From Hyaloraphidium curvatum (lineage: Eukaryota; Monoblepharomycota; Hyaloraphidiomycetes; Hyaloraphidiales; Hyaloraphidiaceae), in contig JAIVFI010000010.1 in assembly GCA_025558095.1 (NCBI GenBank), positions 496,001 to 560,000 of the forward strand: a DNA stretch of 64,000 nucleotides, in the 5' to 3' direction. The notes under the pieces are model-generated. The model was not told the DNA's origin. It saw only the letters and a program-made list of their open reading frames with translations, and made no database searches. The translations under genes were made by a program, and so were the position numbers. Within the stretch, counting starts at the first letter, position 1. Every line of letters begins with the position of its first letter. Shown one piece after another: positions 21,207-31,759 of this stretch.

Positions 21207-22120
21207 ATGGACCGCCTGAGACAGTCCAGAGGTTCAGTCGCCTCACGATTCGAACCACAGCAGCAGACCGTCAACGTGCAACAGCTCTACGGCGTAGGAC
21301 TTGGTTATCACCCTACAGAGGCTCATTGGGACCGCTGGATAGGCCACATCCGGCAGACCCTGCCCAAGCTTCTCCGGCAAGAAAAAAACTTGCAACAGCA
21401 AAAGCGAGTCCTTGATTACTATGTGCTGTTGGAGACGTTTAAGCGGAAACGTCTTTTGGATGCGATAGCATCTCGCAGTCAGCCCTTTGGCAAAAAAGGC
21501 GCAACGTGGGTGCCACAGCACGACCCAACCACAAGCGCGCACACGCCGACCTTCGAATCGGCTTCGCTGGAAGAAGCACTGTCGGGCCTCATCTGCTGGA
21601 CTGAAGAGTTTTCCGCGGTGCCGAGCGAACCTCTGCACGACTCAGCACAATCTTTCATTGAAATCACCAGATACATGGCGATGATGGACCTGATGCTGAC
21701 TGTCTAACTACAACGAATTGCTCGGCTTTTGGTCTGTCTAACACGACGCTTTCCTCAGCGAAGGTCACGTATCGGATTCAGGTCAAAAGCTTGGCAAAAG
21801 TGTCCCTCTTCCCGACGTCGCAGTACCTCGCCATGATTTCGAAAGCTTATTCTGGCGGAAATGAAGAGCAGCACCTCCTCTGGCAAGCACGTGCCTTGGA
21901 GCTTGGTGGCGATGATGGCAACGGCATCACCACCGACGATTTCCACGAGTATGCGATTTCGGCTGAGAAGAACGTGAACGGACTCTTCGAATCCCCGGGT
22001 ATCCGCACCCTCATCCGCAGCATTGGATTTAGGCCTGCCGTCAGGACGATGCTGCTGGCTCTCATGGACTACGCTGAGGAGATACCACTGCCGCAAGCCA
22101 CCGTGACTGAGCTTGAGTGA
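21207..22120 (+). CDS. Uncharacterised 277-residue protein, two exons
   Basis: Exon 1 (21207-21701) and exon 2 (21782-22120) join in phase 0 across an 80 nt intron (gtctaa ... ttcag). The protein starts MDRLRQSRGSVASRFEPQQQ and has a predicted helical middle (WIGHIRQTLPKLLRQEKNLQ, then VLLETFKRKRLLDAI) and a helical end with FHEYAISAEKNVNGLFES. There is no signal peptide or membrane segment. I do not recognise the family. Codon use and the clean splice junction favour a real gene. It is the first gene outside the right repeat arm. Confidence 0.65.
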
Positions 22121-22267
22121 TGTTCGCCTTTCGTTGCATTTTGGACACGTGGATGACTCGCATGTTGCGCATGGTTGTGTGAGAACGTGGCGGGCGAGAC
22201 TTCGCTAAAGCCCCAGCAAGACATTGTAAGAGACGGCACAAAAGTAGAATCGACTTCTATCGTCCAT

Positions 22268-24008
22268 TCAGTGCTTTTGCTGTCCATGCTCAAAGATCAC
22301 CTTCTTGCCCAAGAAGCCGTCGATCTTTGCGTCGTCGTACCGCAGCACGTCCCGCAGCACTTCCCGGGTGTGCTGGCCCAGCAACGGAGGCGGCGACTTG
22401 ATCCTGCAGCTTCGCTTAGCAAATGAGAACAAAGCGACAGTTCGCAGCGCCCACTTGACGGTCGAATCGCTGTAGTGCACCGGAGGTCCCACGAGCTTGA
22501 TCTTTCCCGCCCTCGGATGATCGACCTCCTGGATGAGCTGCCGGTGCTTAATTTGGGGGTGCTGCGGCCGGACGAAGCTCAGTCGAAGCACAAGCGCGGG
22601 CCGCCGAGACGGCCACTCACGTTCATGGTCCGCTCCATGTTGTTGACGGCTCCGTAAGGGATACCGCTCCCCTCCAGGACCTCGCCCCATTCGTCCGTCG
22701 TCTTCTGCGCCAAAATGTCCTCCAGCATCGGGATGAGAACGTCCCGGTTCTTCACCCGCAGCTGGTTGGTGTTGAACCTCGGGTCAGAGGCCAGCTCCGG
22801 CCGGCCCAGTCGCTCCATCAGGACGTGCCACTGCCGCTCGTTCCCCGAAGCGATAATCATGTACGCGTCCTTTGTCCGCAGGGCCTGGTAGGGGACGATG
22901 GTGACGTGGCCGGAACCCCAGCGCGACGCCTCCTTGTTGGCGATGAGGTAGTTGGCGGCGATGTTGGCCAACGAGGCCACCTGAAACAGGGGATGAGCGA
23001 GGCGCCGCAAAGAAGCGTGAACAAGACCCACCTGGCACTCAATGAGGTTTACGTCGATCCACTGGCCGCGGCCCGTCTTTGTCCGGCTCAGAAGCGCGGC
23101 CATAATAGCGCCGTGCGCGTAGAGCCCCGTCGTCAGGTCCGTGATCGCCACGCCGACCTTTACGGGCGGCCGATCGTGCTCGCCGGTGATGTGCATCAAA
23201 CCCGCTTCTCCCTCCACAATCAGGTCGTAACCCGCTCGCTTGGCGTACGGTCCTTCCTGTCCGTAACCTTTGGAAAGGCCGGCCCGTCAACCACCATACA
23301 GTCAAAACAAGGGTTCATTCCCACCAGTCAGCGACACATAAATGAGCCCCGGGTTGATCTTGCTCAGATCGTCGTACCCCAGCCCGTACTTGCTCAGCGT
23401 CCCGGGGATATAGTTCTCAACGAGAACATCGCTCTCCCTCGCCAGCTCCCGGATCAGCTCCTGCCCCTCCTGGAGCTTGAAATCCACCGCCACGCTCTTC
23501 TTGTTCCGGTTCACGCACAGGAAGTAGACCGCCTCGGGCGAACCCCCGTCCAGGACCTGCGGCGCCGAGGGGGGCGCCCAGTGCCGCGTGTCGTCGCCCA
23601 TCTTGGACTCGAGCTTGATTACCTCGGCGCCCAAGTCACCCAGGATCTGCGTGCAGTGCGGGCCTGCGCGTCGTCAGGCCCCCAGAGAGGCGGGGGCGGC
23701 GAGGGACGCCCACCGGCGAGCACACGTGTCATGTCGAGGACGCGGTAGCCCTCGAGAGGGCCGGGAGCTCCCTCCGGCGCCTCGCGGAAATGCGACCGCT
23801 TCCCTGCCGCGGTCGCCAGGGATCGAGAGGGCTGCGAGGCGGGTGCGGAGGGGGATCGCGGCTTCGTCGCGGCGCGGGATTGGCGGCCCGCGGGAGAGGC
23901 GGTCGAGAGGGCGCATCGCTGCGGGGCGGGCGCGGAAAGGCCGGCAGGGAGGAGAACGGGCGCAGGAAAGCGCGGGATCGCGCGGGAGACGGCTCTGGAG
24001 GCAGCCAT
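22268..24008 (-). CDS. Class III CoA-transferase, glutarate CoA-transferase (SUGCT) type
   Basis: The first 65 residues (MAASRAVSRAIPRFPAPVLL and on, rich in Arg, Ser and Ala) form a strong mitochondrial presequence. The CaiB/BaiF fold follows: LEGYRVLDMTRVLAG, an intron, then CTQILGDLGAEVIKLESKMG-DTR, NRNKKSVAVDFKLQEGQ, DVLVENYIPGTLSKYGLGYD, and after another intron YGQEGPYAKRAGYDLIVEGE. The Asp-Leu-Thr-Thr-Gly and GRGQWIDVNLIE motifs come next. The C-terminal part is in two small exons ending FGHGQ-like at 22268. Members exchange CoA between succinyl-CoA and glutarate or related dicarboxylates in the matrix. The substrate is inferred from overall similarity to human SUGCT; another CoA-transferase activity is possible. 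At least four introns. Confidence 0.85.
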
Positions 24009-24117
24009 TGCTCGTTTGTTTGGGCGGCGGATCGGATCCACTTCGGGCCGGGCCGATCACTCAGCGCGGCCGCCGAAGCACCGCCGAAGCAGAAAGCCGG
24101 GTATCTCACATTCTCCC

Positions 24118-25837
24118 CTACAGCAACCTCACGCCCAGCGCCAGCAGCATCACCGCAAACCCGTAGCACGCGAGCCCCAGCGCCATCCTCCTCGTCGCCG
24201 CCCCCGCCCTCGCGAACGCCGCCGCCGGCTTGCCCGTCCCCTCGCCCGCCAGCGGCTCCGCCTCGTCGTCCGTGCCGCCGCCCGGGTGATCGTCCTCGCC
24301 TTCCGTGACCTTCCAGTAGAACAGGCCGGGGAGGATGTACTGGATCGTCACGGAGCCGGTGGCGCCGACGATCGAGAGGACCGAGCCGAGGTTGCCGGCG
24401 GCCAGGATCGCCGTGGAGTAGGAAGCGACGAGCAGGGAGACGGAGATGCCGACGAAGCGGGCCTGCGGCATCCGCTGCGCCGCCGCGGCCGGCGCCGCAA
24501 TGGGCGGGGTGCCCGCGGGGGTCGGGAGGGCGGAGGCGGGGGCCGCCGGGGGGAAAAGCACCGTGAGGACCTTGTCGATCGAGGTGCGGGCCGGGTGGGC
24601 CTGGAGGGGGAAGCTGAAGAGGACGAGGAGGGCGAAGCAGAGCTGGCCGATCACGACCGGGGCGCGGTCCGACGGGTACTGCCCGATCAGGTTCGAGCCG
24701 ACCGTGCGGCCGAATGTCAGGTAGCCCGTGATGCCCAGCACGAGGTAGGTGCTGATGGCCGTCGAGATGGCGGCCAGGATGACGAGATTGACGAAGCGCG
24801 GCGCGTTGTCGCTTAACTCGTTGTAGACGGAGAAGATGTTCTGGTGGCAGGTAAAGGCAAAGATAAAGACGGGGAGCGACTTGATGGCCCTGAAGACGCC
24901 GAGCTCCGGGGAAAAGAAGAAGTCAATGTCCTTGCTCGGCACGCCGCCGTTGAGCTGGGCAAACATGAGCACGACCAGGAGGAGCAGGTACAGGACGGCG
25001 AGGAGGGCGGCCGTGCTCGTGTGCCTCAGCGAGTCCAGCTTCCGCAGCATGACCGTGGGGACGACCAGGGGGGTCGAGGCCAGGATCCAGAGGGTCTTTG
25101 AGCGCCACACCGAGTCGGGCGGCAGCGTGTGGCCCACGACCGCGTCGGCAATTTCGGGCAGCTGTGAAGCGGGTGCACCGAGCAAATTAGGTGAGGATCC
25201 GTTGAAGGGGCCAGCGAGCAACCCACCAGGTCGCCCGCGATCACGAGGTAGCTGACGCTGACGCCGAAGCACTTCACCGCGATCGCGGCATCAAAGAACC
25301 CGGCGGCGGCGGGGTACGTGATGCGGCTGAGCGCAAAGAAGCTCGCCCCGCGGGGTCCCGCGCGCCGCGCGCTCTCGGCGAGCAGGTACAGGCCGAAGCC
25401 CGAGCAGGCTCCGGAGAATAGGAGCATAAAGACGCCCGGGAAGAGGCCGAGCGAGGCGATGGCGGAGGGCTGGCGTCGGTCGTCATTGTCGGGAACGCAG
25501 GAATGGCACGGCGGTCCTGTTGCAACCCACCATGGCCAGCATGCCAGCGCCGAGCAGGGTGTTGGTAATGGCTGTTTCGGCGGGCCCGGCACGCGTCAGC
25601 GGAGCGAATCGCGCGTCCCGAGGGCAGAAGCGCACTTATCACGCTGCCGAGCACGGTGCCCGTGGGTAGCGGCACCGCGGGCGGGGTCTGGCGCCTCAGC
25701 AGGGGCTGCACGACCGAGTCCGGCGGCCCGGGGTCCGCGGTGGCGGGGTCCCCGGCGATCGGCTTCCGCACCGCGTCCTTCTCGTCAGCGTCCGGGGACC
25801 TAGCCGGGCCAGCCGAGCCCGGTGCGTCGCCGGGCAT
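24118..25837 (-). CDS. Amino acid transporter, AAAP family (Avt/SLC38-like)
   Basis: The protein has a 75-residue hydrophilic leader from ATG 25837, then ITNTLLGAGMLAMP, the first-helix motif of the amino acid/auxin permease family, continuing after an intron as SAIASLGLFPGVFMLLFSGA. About eleven membrane segments follow, including SVSYLVIAGD, PVFIFAFTCHQNIFSVYNEL (helix 6 signature) and GNLGSVLSIVGATGSVTIQY. The C-terminal cytosolic loop is acidic and the last helix ends at 24118. This matches the vacuolar Avt5-7 or SLC38 branch, which moves neutral amino acids. At least three introns. The gene is divergent from the Gag1-like gene; the roughly 260 bp between them should hold both promoters. 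Confidence 0.85.
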
Positions 25838-26095
25838 TGTGCGGCGGAGGGAACGGAGCGGGACGGCGAACGGGTTCCCGGTGTGCGCGGCGCCTCTGCG
25901 CGGGGCGGAGCGGGGCGCGGAGGCTAATACCGCGGTGGTCCACGGCGCCATGTATCCATTGTCGGAGGCAGGCGACGCGGAAGTGAAGGGGGCCCGAGCT
26001 CTGCTTTTTTGAGACGGGGTGACTTCGCGCGGTCGGGCGGGGGTCGCGGGCGCGAAGGAGAACCAAGAAGCCAGCCCTCCCCCCCGGAGCCCCCG

Positions 26096-26656
26096 ATGGC
26101 GGACGTGGCCCGCCCATTCGGGCTGCCGTCCCCGGCGGGCAGCGCCGAGACGGCGTTCCCGTCGGCGCCCTTCCCCCGCGCCGCGGTGCCGACGCCGCCG
26201 CCCGACTTCCCCGAATCCCGTCGGCCCCCGCGGATGGCCGCCGTCCCGCGCGATGAGAGCCCCGCGCACCCGGCGACGCCGCCGACGGACGTCGAGGACC
26301 CGGCGGTCGGCGCTCGGGACGGGGACGCGGGCGCCCCGCACGCCGCACCGCCCCTTCCGCCCCGCCCCGCGAAGCCGGACGTCGGCATCGACCACTGGAA
26401 CAGGCGCCGCGCGGAATGGACAAAGAACCACGCGCCGCCGGAGCTGCCCCCGCCGCAGGGCCCGCCCTCGTCGCGCTACCCCTTCCTGGACGAGATCACC
26501 CCGCAGCACTTCGATTCCGTCTATTCCTCCCTCGTCACCGCACAGCGCAGATTCACGCGGCCCATGCCGCTCGATTTCGTCACCGCGGTGCTGGTGCACG
26601 GTTGGAAGCGCGAGGGGCTGTTTGCGGACGCCGCAGAGGGCTCGTCGCTCCAATAG
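26096..26656 (+). CDS. Gag1-like clamp domain protein (former DUF4050)
   Basis: This single-exon gene encodes 186 residues from ATG 26096, or 215 from 26009. A proline- and alanine-rich N-terminal half is followed by the domain: DHWNRRRAEWTKNH, a proline-rich spacer, YPFLDEITPQHFDSVYSSLV, and RPMPLDFVTAVLVHGWKREG near the end. This W-x(3)-R-x(2)-W ... PMPL ... GW order is that of the fungal Gag1-like clamp domain. The family is found in fungi, which supports the assignment of the organism. Its biochemical role here is unknown. Confidence 0.75.
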   Translation: MADVARPFGLPSPAGSAETAFPSAPFPRAAVPTPPPDFPESRRPPRMAAVPRDESPAHPATPPTDVEDPAVGARDGDAGAPHAAPPLPPRPAKPDVGIDHWNRRRAEWTKNHAPPELPPPQGPPSSRYPFLDEITPQHFDSVYSSLVTAQRRFTRPMPLDFVTAVLVHGWKREGLFADAAEGSSLQ

Positions 26657-26956
26657 TCCGCCGACCGGGGCCCGCGAAATGGACATGGGACAAAGTGGGG
26701 CTCGTGTTCGAAGGCAGCGGTTCCCCGCGGCGGCATCGGCCCGCCGCCGGGTCCGCTTCGGGACACGATCAACTTTGGGAAACGCGGTGCCGGCACCGCG
26801 GTCTGGATCGATTGGCATCTTGTATTGCACACTGGTTTTGTGGCGCGTTTCGTCGCCGGCCCGGGGGGCCCTGGATCTGTAAGCTATCGCACTAGAGCGG
26901 CCTGCTCTTGATCTCGGCGCCAGCCGCGTTCCGTCCCAGACCCGGCTCACGGTGAC

Positions 26957-27668
26957 CTAGCAAAGCGGCTTCGATGGGCCGGTAGCGGCGTGCACAAAGA
27001 GCTGCACGTTCTGCAGCTGCCTGATTTGCCGCTGCAGCTGCCGGATCTTGGCCCACAGCGCAGCCACGGGAAGTGATCGTCGCACCCGGCGCGACGGTCC
27101 GATCTTCACCAGGGTTCGACCAGAACACCGGGGTTTGCGCCCCTTTCCCTTCGTCACAGAGACCTTGGTCATCTCCTTGACAACCATACCCTCCTCTGGG
27201 TAGGGGATGAGCGAGCTGCGGGCCATCGACCAGGGTTACGCACCCGCGATCTCGACGATCTTGGTCGTCGCTTCGGCCGCCGCCCCCGCGACCGGGGCCA
27301 CCTTCGTGCACCCCTTCCGGACGCTTCCGGGCCCCTGCTTGCCGCCGTTGCCTGCATGCAGAATCATCGTCAGCCCGCGCGACGCGTCCGGGCCCCCACG
27401 CCTCACCCCTGGTCATGGCCGGAGGCTGCGTCGCGGCGATGCGCGCGGTGAGGCTCGATTTCGCGACCGCGGTGATCTTGTCTGCCGTCTTCGGTGCTTT
27501 TGACCTCTTTGCATCGGGGACGGGCAGGTTGCGGGGGGGCTTGGAGGCGTGCGCGCGGGCAGGGGTCGGGAAGCGGGAGGGGGCGGGAGTGGTGGACAAG
27601 GCGCGCGCCGGGGCCCGGAAGGCGGGCTTGGGGAAGAGGGAGAGGCTGCCCTGGAGGAAGCGGAGCAT
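26957..27668 (-). CDS. Putative small mitochondrial protein, family not recognised
   Basis: From ATG 27668 the first 85 residues (MLRFLQGSLSLFPKPAFRAP, then ARALSTTPAPSRFP) look like a mitochondrial presequence with basic residues and no acidic ones for about 45 residues. Further down, a frame reading MILHAGNGGKQGPGSVRKGC and then, after a possible short intron ending in CCCGCAG near 27215, SLIPYPEEGMVVKEMTKVSV and a basic coiled segment ALWAKIRQLQRQIRQLQNVQ to a stop at 26957 looks most protein-like. One uninterrupted frame also spans 27668-26892, so the exon structure is uncertain. It is divergent from the SRP receptor gene, about 210 bp away. Confidence 0.5.
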
Positions 27669-27879
27669 GGCAGACGGCTGTATGCTGGGTGTTCAGAATT
27701 GCTGAACAACGCCTGCTTTCGCGCTGCGTGCGGCGGAGCGTCGATCAGCCTTCTCCTCAAACAGCGCGTTTCGGACGCCCTCTCCCCGCCCTTTCCTTCG
27801 CCCTTGCTGCATTTCCGGTGCTTGGCCGAGCAATCGTTTGCCGGCTGCCCCGCGAGAATCGGCGTTTGCGGCCAGAAGA

Positions 27880-30037
27880 ATGCTTGAACAGTTCGTCGCG
27901 CTCACGCGGACCGGCATAGTGCTCTACTCGGAGCCGGCGGCATCGCCAAAGCCCGATGACCCCGTCGCGCTGCTGCTCCGCGACGTGCTCGCGTCGGCGG
28001 CGGCGCACCCCGCGGGCGGCTCCCGCCCCGTGTTCCGCGCCGGCGGCTTCGAGGTCAAATGGCGCGTCGACAACGAGCTCGACGTCGTCTTTGTCGCGGT
28101 GTACCGCGCGGCGCTGGGCCTCGACCACGTCGACGAGCTGCTCGACAGGGCCGCAAAGGCCTTCGCGCGGCAGTACGGCGCGCGCGTGCGCGACCCCGCC
28201 GGCCTGATCTCGGACGAGGACTACGACTTTGCGGACCGCTTCCGGAAGCTGCGCATCGAGGCCGAGGGCGACAGGGCGCGGCCGCGGCGGGGGCCGCAGC
28301 AGGGGGGTGCGTCGCCGTCGTCGCCGGACGCCCCGGCACCGGACGATGAGGAGGTCGGCGACGATGACGCGGACGCGGACCAGAGGCCGCTGTCGGCCGC
28401 AAACGCGGAGCACCCGGAGGAGGAGGGGCTGCCGGCAAAGCGACTGTCGCCACGGCTGGCAGCGCTGAGGTCGGGCCGGGGCGGGGTGGCACCCAAGGGC
28501 GCGAAAAAGGGGGCAACGCCTCCGGCGAAGCAGACCGGATCGGACTTGGAGTGGGTCGCGCCCGCGTCCGGCAGACGCCGGCCCGCTGACGTCCGTGCAG
28601 CACCGCCGGCTCGGGCAAGAAGAAAAAGGCGCCGAGGACGTGGGACGGGCAGGCGCCAAAGGGCGAGGCCGCCAAGGCGTTAGATTACAGCGGCTCCGAG
28701 GAGGGTACGGTGGACGCGGCAAAGATCGAGGAGCAATGGGTGGGCTCCGCCGACGTCTTCCTTCCGCACGTGACCTCACCGTCGCTGCGCCGTCGCGGAC
28801 CAGATCGACAAGCACTCGCTGGGCCAGCGCAGCCGGGACGGGCTGTACGAGGCGGCCGAGATGGAGGTGGCCGAGGCCGACGAGGACAGCGGGGACGACG
28901 GGGGCGGCAAGCCGGCGCAGGCGTCGGGCGGCATCGTCGGCTTCTTCAAGAGCCTGACGGGCAACCGGACCCTGACCGAGGCGGATCTGGCGCCCGTGAT
29001 GAACCAGATGCGGGAGCACCTGATCAACAAGAACGTGGCCGCGCACATCGCCGCCCAGGTGGTGGACTCTGTCGGGGCCGCCCTGGTCGGCAACAAGGTC
29101 GGCACGTTCAAGCGGGTGGCCACGGTGGTCCGCGAGCAGACCGAGCAGGCGCTGCAGCGCATCCTCACCCCGCGCACCTCGACGGACCTCCTGCGCGACA
29201 TCATGGCCGCGCGCAAGGAGGGCAGGCCGTACAGCATCGTCTTTTGCGGGGTCAACGGGGTCGGCAAGTCGACGAACCTGGCCAAAGTGTGCTTCTGGCT
29301 GCTCCAGAACGGCCTCAAGGTCCTCATCGCGGGCTGCGACACGTTCCGGGCCGGGGCCGTCGAGCAGCTCAAGGTGCACCAGCGCAACCTGAACGCCCTG
29401 TCGCGGGACGGGAGGGTGGACCTGTTCGAAAGGGGCTACGGCAAAGACGCGGCGGGCATCGCCAAGGACGCCATCGCCTTCGGTTCGTCGGGTTGTTGTC
29501 CGCCGCTCGGAGCGCCGGCTCACGTGCCCCGTCTTCCAGCCAAGGCCGGCCACTTTGACGTCGTCCTCATCGACACCGCGGGCCGCATGCAGGACAACGA
29601 GCCCCTCATGCGCGCCCTGGCCAAGCTGGTGACGACCAACAACCCGGACAAGATCGTCTTTGTCGGCGAGGCGCTCGTCGGGAACGAGGCCGTGGACCAG
29701 CTGTCCAAGTTCAACCGCTCCCTGCGCGACTTTTCGGGCGTGCAGGACCCCAGGGAGATTGACGGCATGATTCTGACAAAGTTCGATACCATTGACGACA
29801 AGGTGGGCCGCTGCCGACGAGCGGCAGACTCTGGTTCCGACAGCGCCCCGCGTCCAGGTCGGCGCCGCGATCTCCATGACCTACATAACGGGCAAACCCA
29901 TACTCTTTGTCGGCACCGGCCAGACGTGTAAGTCTCGGCCAAGAAGAGTGCACTTTCGGAAGCTGACCCCCGAGCCCGCAGACACGGACCTCAAGAAGCT
30001 AAGCGTGCACGCCGTCGTCGCGACGCTTCTCAAATAG
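27880..30037 (+). CDS. SRP101: Signal recognition particle receptor, alpha subunit
   Basis: This is the GTPase that docks ribosome-SRP complexes at the endoplasmic reticulum. The N-terminal SRX domain starts MLEQFVALTRTGIVLYSEPA and binds the beta subunit. A charged linker follows, with GKKKKAPRTWDG and ALDYSGSEEG, typical of eukaryotic receptors. The NG domain begins near 28860: helical N part to HLINKNVAAHIAAQVVDSVG, G1 GVNGVGKSTNLAKV, G2 DTFRAGAVEQL, G3 VVLIDTAGRMQDNEPLM, G4 LTKFDTIDDKVG and the closing motif AISMTYITGKPILFVGTGQT. Introns interrupt the linker (about 28583-28608 and 28740-28800), the segment before G3 (near 29485-29545), the segment after G4 and, from the gtaagt at 29930 on, the last exon. 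Confidence 0.92.
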
Positions 30038-30214
30038 ATCCAGGCGTCATGCCGCTATGATGGCTCCCCCGACGACCGCTGCCCCAATGACACCTCCAGC
30101 CGTGGCAACTCCGCGACCGAAAACTCTGTCCGTCTGATCCGAGAGAGCTGCGTTCTGCTGGAGGCTTCGGGTCCGTCGGGGTCGCGTCCCAGAATCGCCC
30201 AAGAGACAGACTCA

Positions 30215-30430
30215 CTACTGCATCATTTCCGGAGTCATCGGCTGCGCTGGTTGGAACTCCTCGGGGGTAATAACACAACAGGGGCACAGTTTCTCGAAGA
30301 GGCTCTTCTTCCGCGGAGCTGCTGGGGGTGCCGGCGCGACAGGCGGCGGAGGATAGTAGGGAGGCGGGGGAGCCACAGCGTCAGCCTCTGCGCCGGCTGT
30401 TTTGGCCGCCATCAGAGGAACACGGATCAA
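30215..30430 (-). CDS. Small proline-rich protein with a CPCC end
   Basis: It has 71 residues from ATG 30430, or 65 from 30412. An alanine-rich start leads to PPPPYYPPPPVAPAPP, then RKKSLFEKLCPCCVITPEEF and a short tail to a stop at 30215. The Pro/Tyr run followed by a basic stretch and a CPCC cluster resembles small fungal proteins thought to sit at membranes through cysteine modification, but I do not recognise a defined family. It is convergent with the SRP receptor gene. Confidence 0.5.
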   Translation of the reverse strand: MIRVPLMAAKTAGAEADAVAPPPPYYPPPPVAPAPPAAPRKKSLFEKLCPCCVITPEEFQPAQPMTPEMMQ

Positions 30431-30652
30431 ACACGGATTCTGGGAGGTCGGGCGGGAAGAGGTTCGAGACGCGACTACCCTGAGTGCGACCGACCCACGT
30501 CCGCAGCGCTGGCGCGATTCCGCGAGCTCCCTGCCTTACCCGACTCCACGCTCAACACGGCCCTGGAGATCGAGTCGTCCAATTGGTGCTCTTCTGTCGG
30601 ATCAAGCAGCAGATAAGGACTCTCAAAACGTAGTCATCCTCCCTCCATCGAG

Positions 30653-31759
30653 ATGCCGCCCCGGCGTCCTGCCGAAGAACCTGCGGAGGATGATCGAGCG
30701 ACTCGCCGAGGCGCAACAGCTGCGGCTCGCCGAGCAGTCGCGGGTGGGACAGCGACGGCGGACGAGCTCGAGCGGTACACCCGCGCCATCTCGCGCAATG
30801 TCAGCGTCCGCGCCTCTCTGGGTCAGAGACCGGGCGAGGGTATTCGTACGGCACGAGAGGCGGTGGCGAACGGAACGGCAACCGCGGCGCAGCTCGCGGC
30901 CGTCGGAGCGGCCGATGCGTACAACCTGCAGCGCCGCCTGGATCACGTTCCTCGACGAGTTCAGGAAGCAAGGCCCAGTTCCCGGGCCGGACGGCGTACG
31001 ATGCGGAGTTTCTGGCGAAGCTTTAGGCCGACGTGCAGCACAACTTCGACCTCGATACGCCGTGGGCGCCCACATTCCCGGCACCCCCGCAGACGGCCGC
31101 GGATGCGCGCGTACACGTGCGCGACTACCTGAACCTCGTGTCGACGGACGCCATCAACCAGGCCGTCTGCGTCTGTTGCGGACACTTTCACCATCGGACC
31201 GAGTCCGAGTTCGTGACGCTGGAATGGCTGTCGGCGACCGGAAAGCTACGGATCCCGCAGTCTGTGGCGGATCTGGTGTACTTCCAGGACTTCCCAAACG
31301 ACGAGGAGCGGCAGGGGCTCATCATGGGCATGCTCATTGAGCCACTGGGCCGCCAGGCGGACGGACGCTGGGCTCTTTGCCCCGAGTGCCGAATTCCCCT
31401 CGAAAGTTCCGATCCTTTCTTGCTCCCTCCTTTCGGATATTCGAACGGCTTCTGGAGGGGCGTGGAGCCAGAGTGCCTCAAGGTGCTCACGTTGGCGGAG
31501 CGGATTCTGATTTGCCCTTATCGCGCGAGGTCTGTCTTCAGCTGGTTGGCGATGACATCCTGGCCGAGCTGTCGCCCAGACATCATTTAACCACGCTGCT
31601 GAGGTACGGTCTCATTCGTTTGGGCCTGAACTTCAGCTGACTGCTACCTGTCAGACTCTTCCGAGCCCTCCATCCACGCCTGTCAAGGGCAAGGGCAAGG
31701 GCAAGCGCAAGCCGAACCAAACCGCAACGGGCGCTGCCAAGAAGAACAAGACTACTTGA
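30653..31759 (+). CDS. DUF6570 protein, Helitron-associated, probably a fragment
   Basis: An N-terminal part from ATG 30653 has two related helical segments (RRAVAGGTATADEL and REAVANGTATAAQL, about 50 residues apart). The second part, open from about 31026, reads NFDLDTPWAP, then CVCCGHFHHRTE, LLIEPLGRQADGRWALCPEC-like zinc-binding cysteines, and FGYSNGFWRGVEPECLKVLT followed by LAERILI. This is the DUF6570 domain found at the N-terminus of many Helitron helicases. No Rep nuclease or Pif1 helicase follows. A basic tail KGKGKGKRKPNQT ends at 31759. The ctttag at 31025 may be a splice acceptor, but I could not place the donor, so the joined frame is uncertain. It is a stand-alone derivative or a relic. 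Confidence 0.6.

Noticed and set aside
27757-29877. A 706-codon minus-strand frame
   Set aside because: Antisense of the SRP receptor gene, whose GTPase motifs are unmistakable on the plus strand.
31687-31713. GGCAAG hexamer repeat as a possible microsatellite element
   Set aside because: Only about four units, and it encodes the Lys-Gly tail of the DUF6570 frame.
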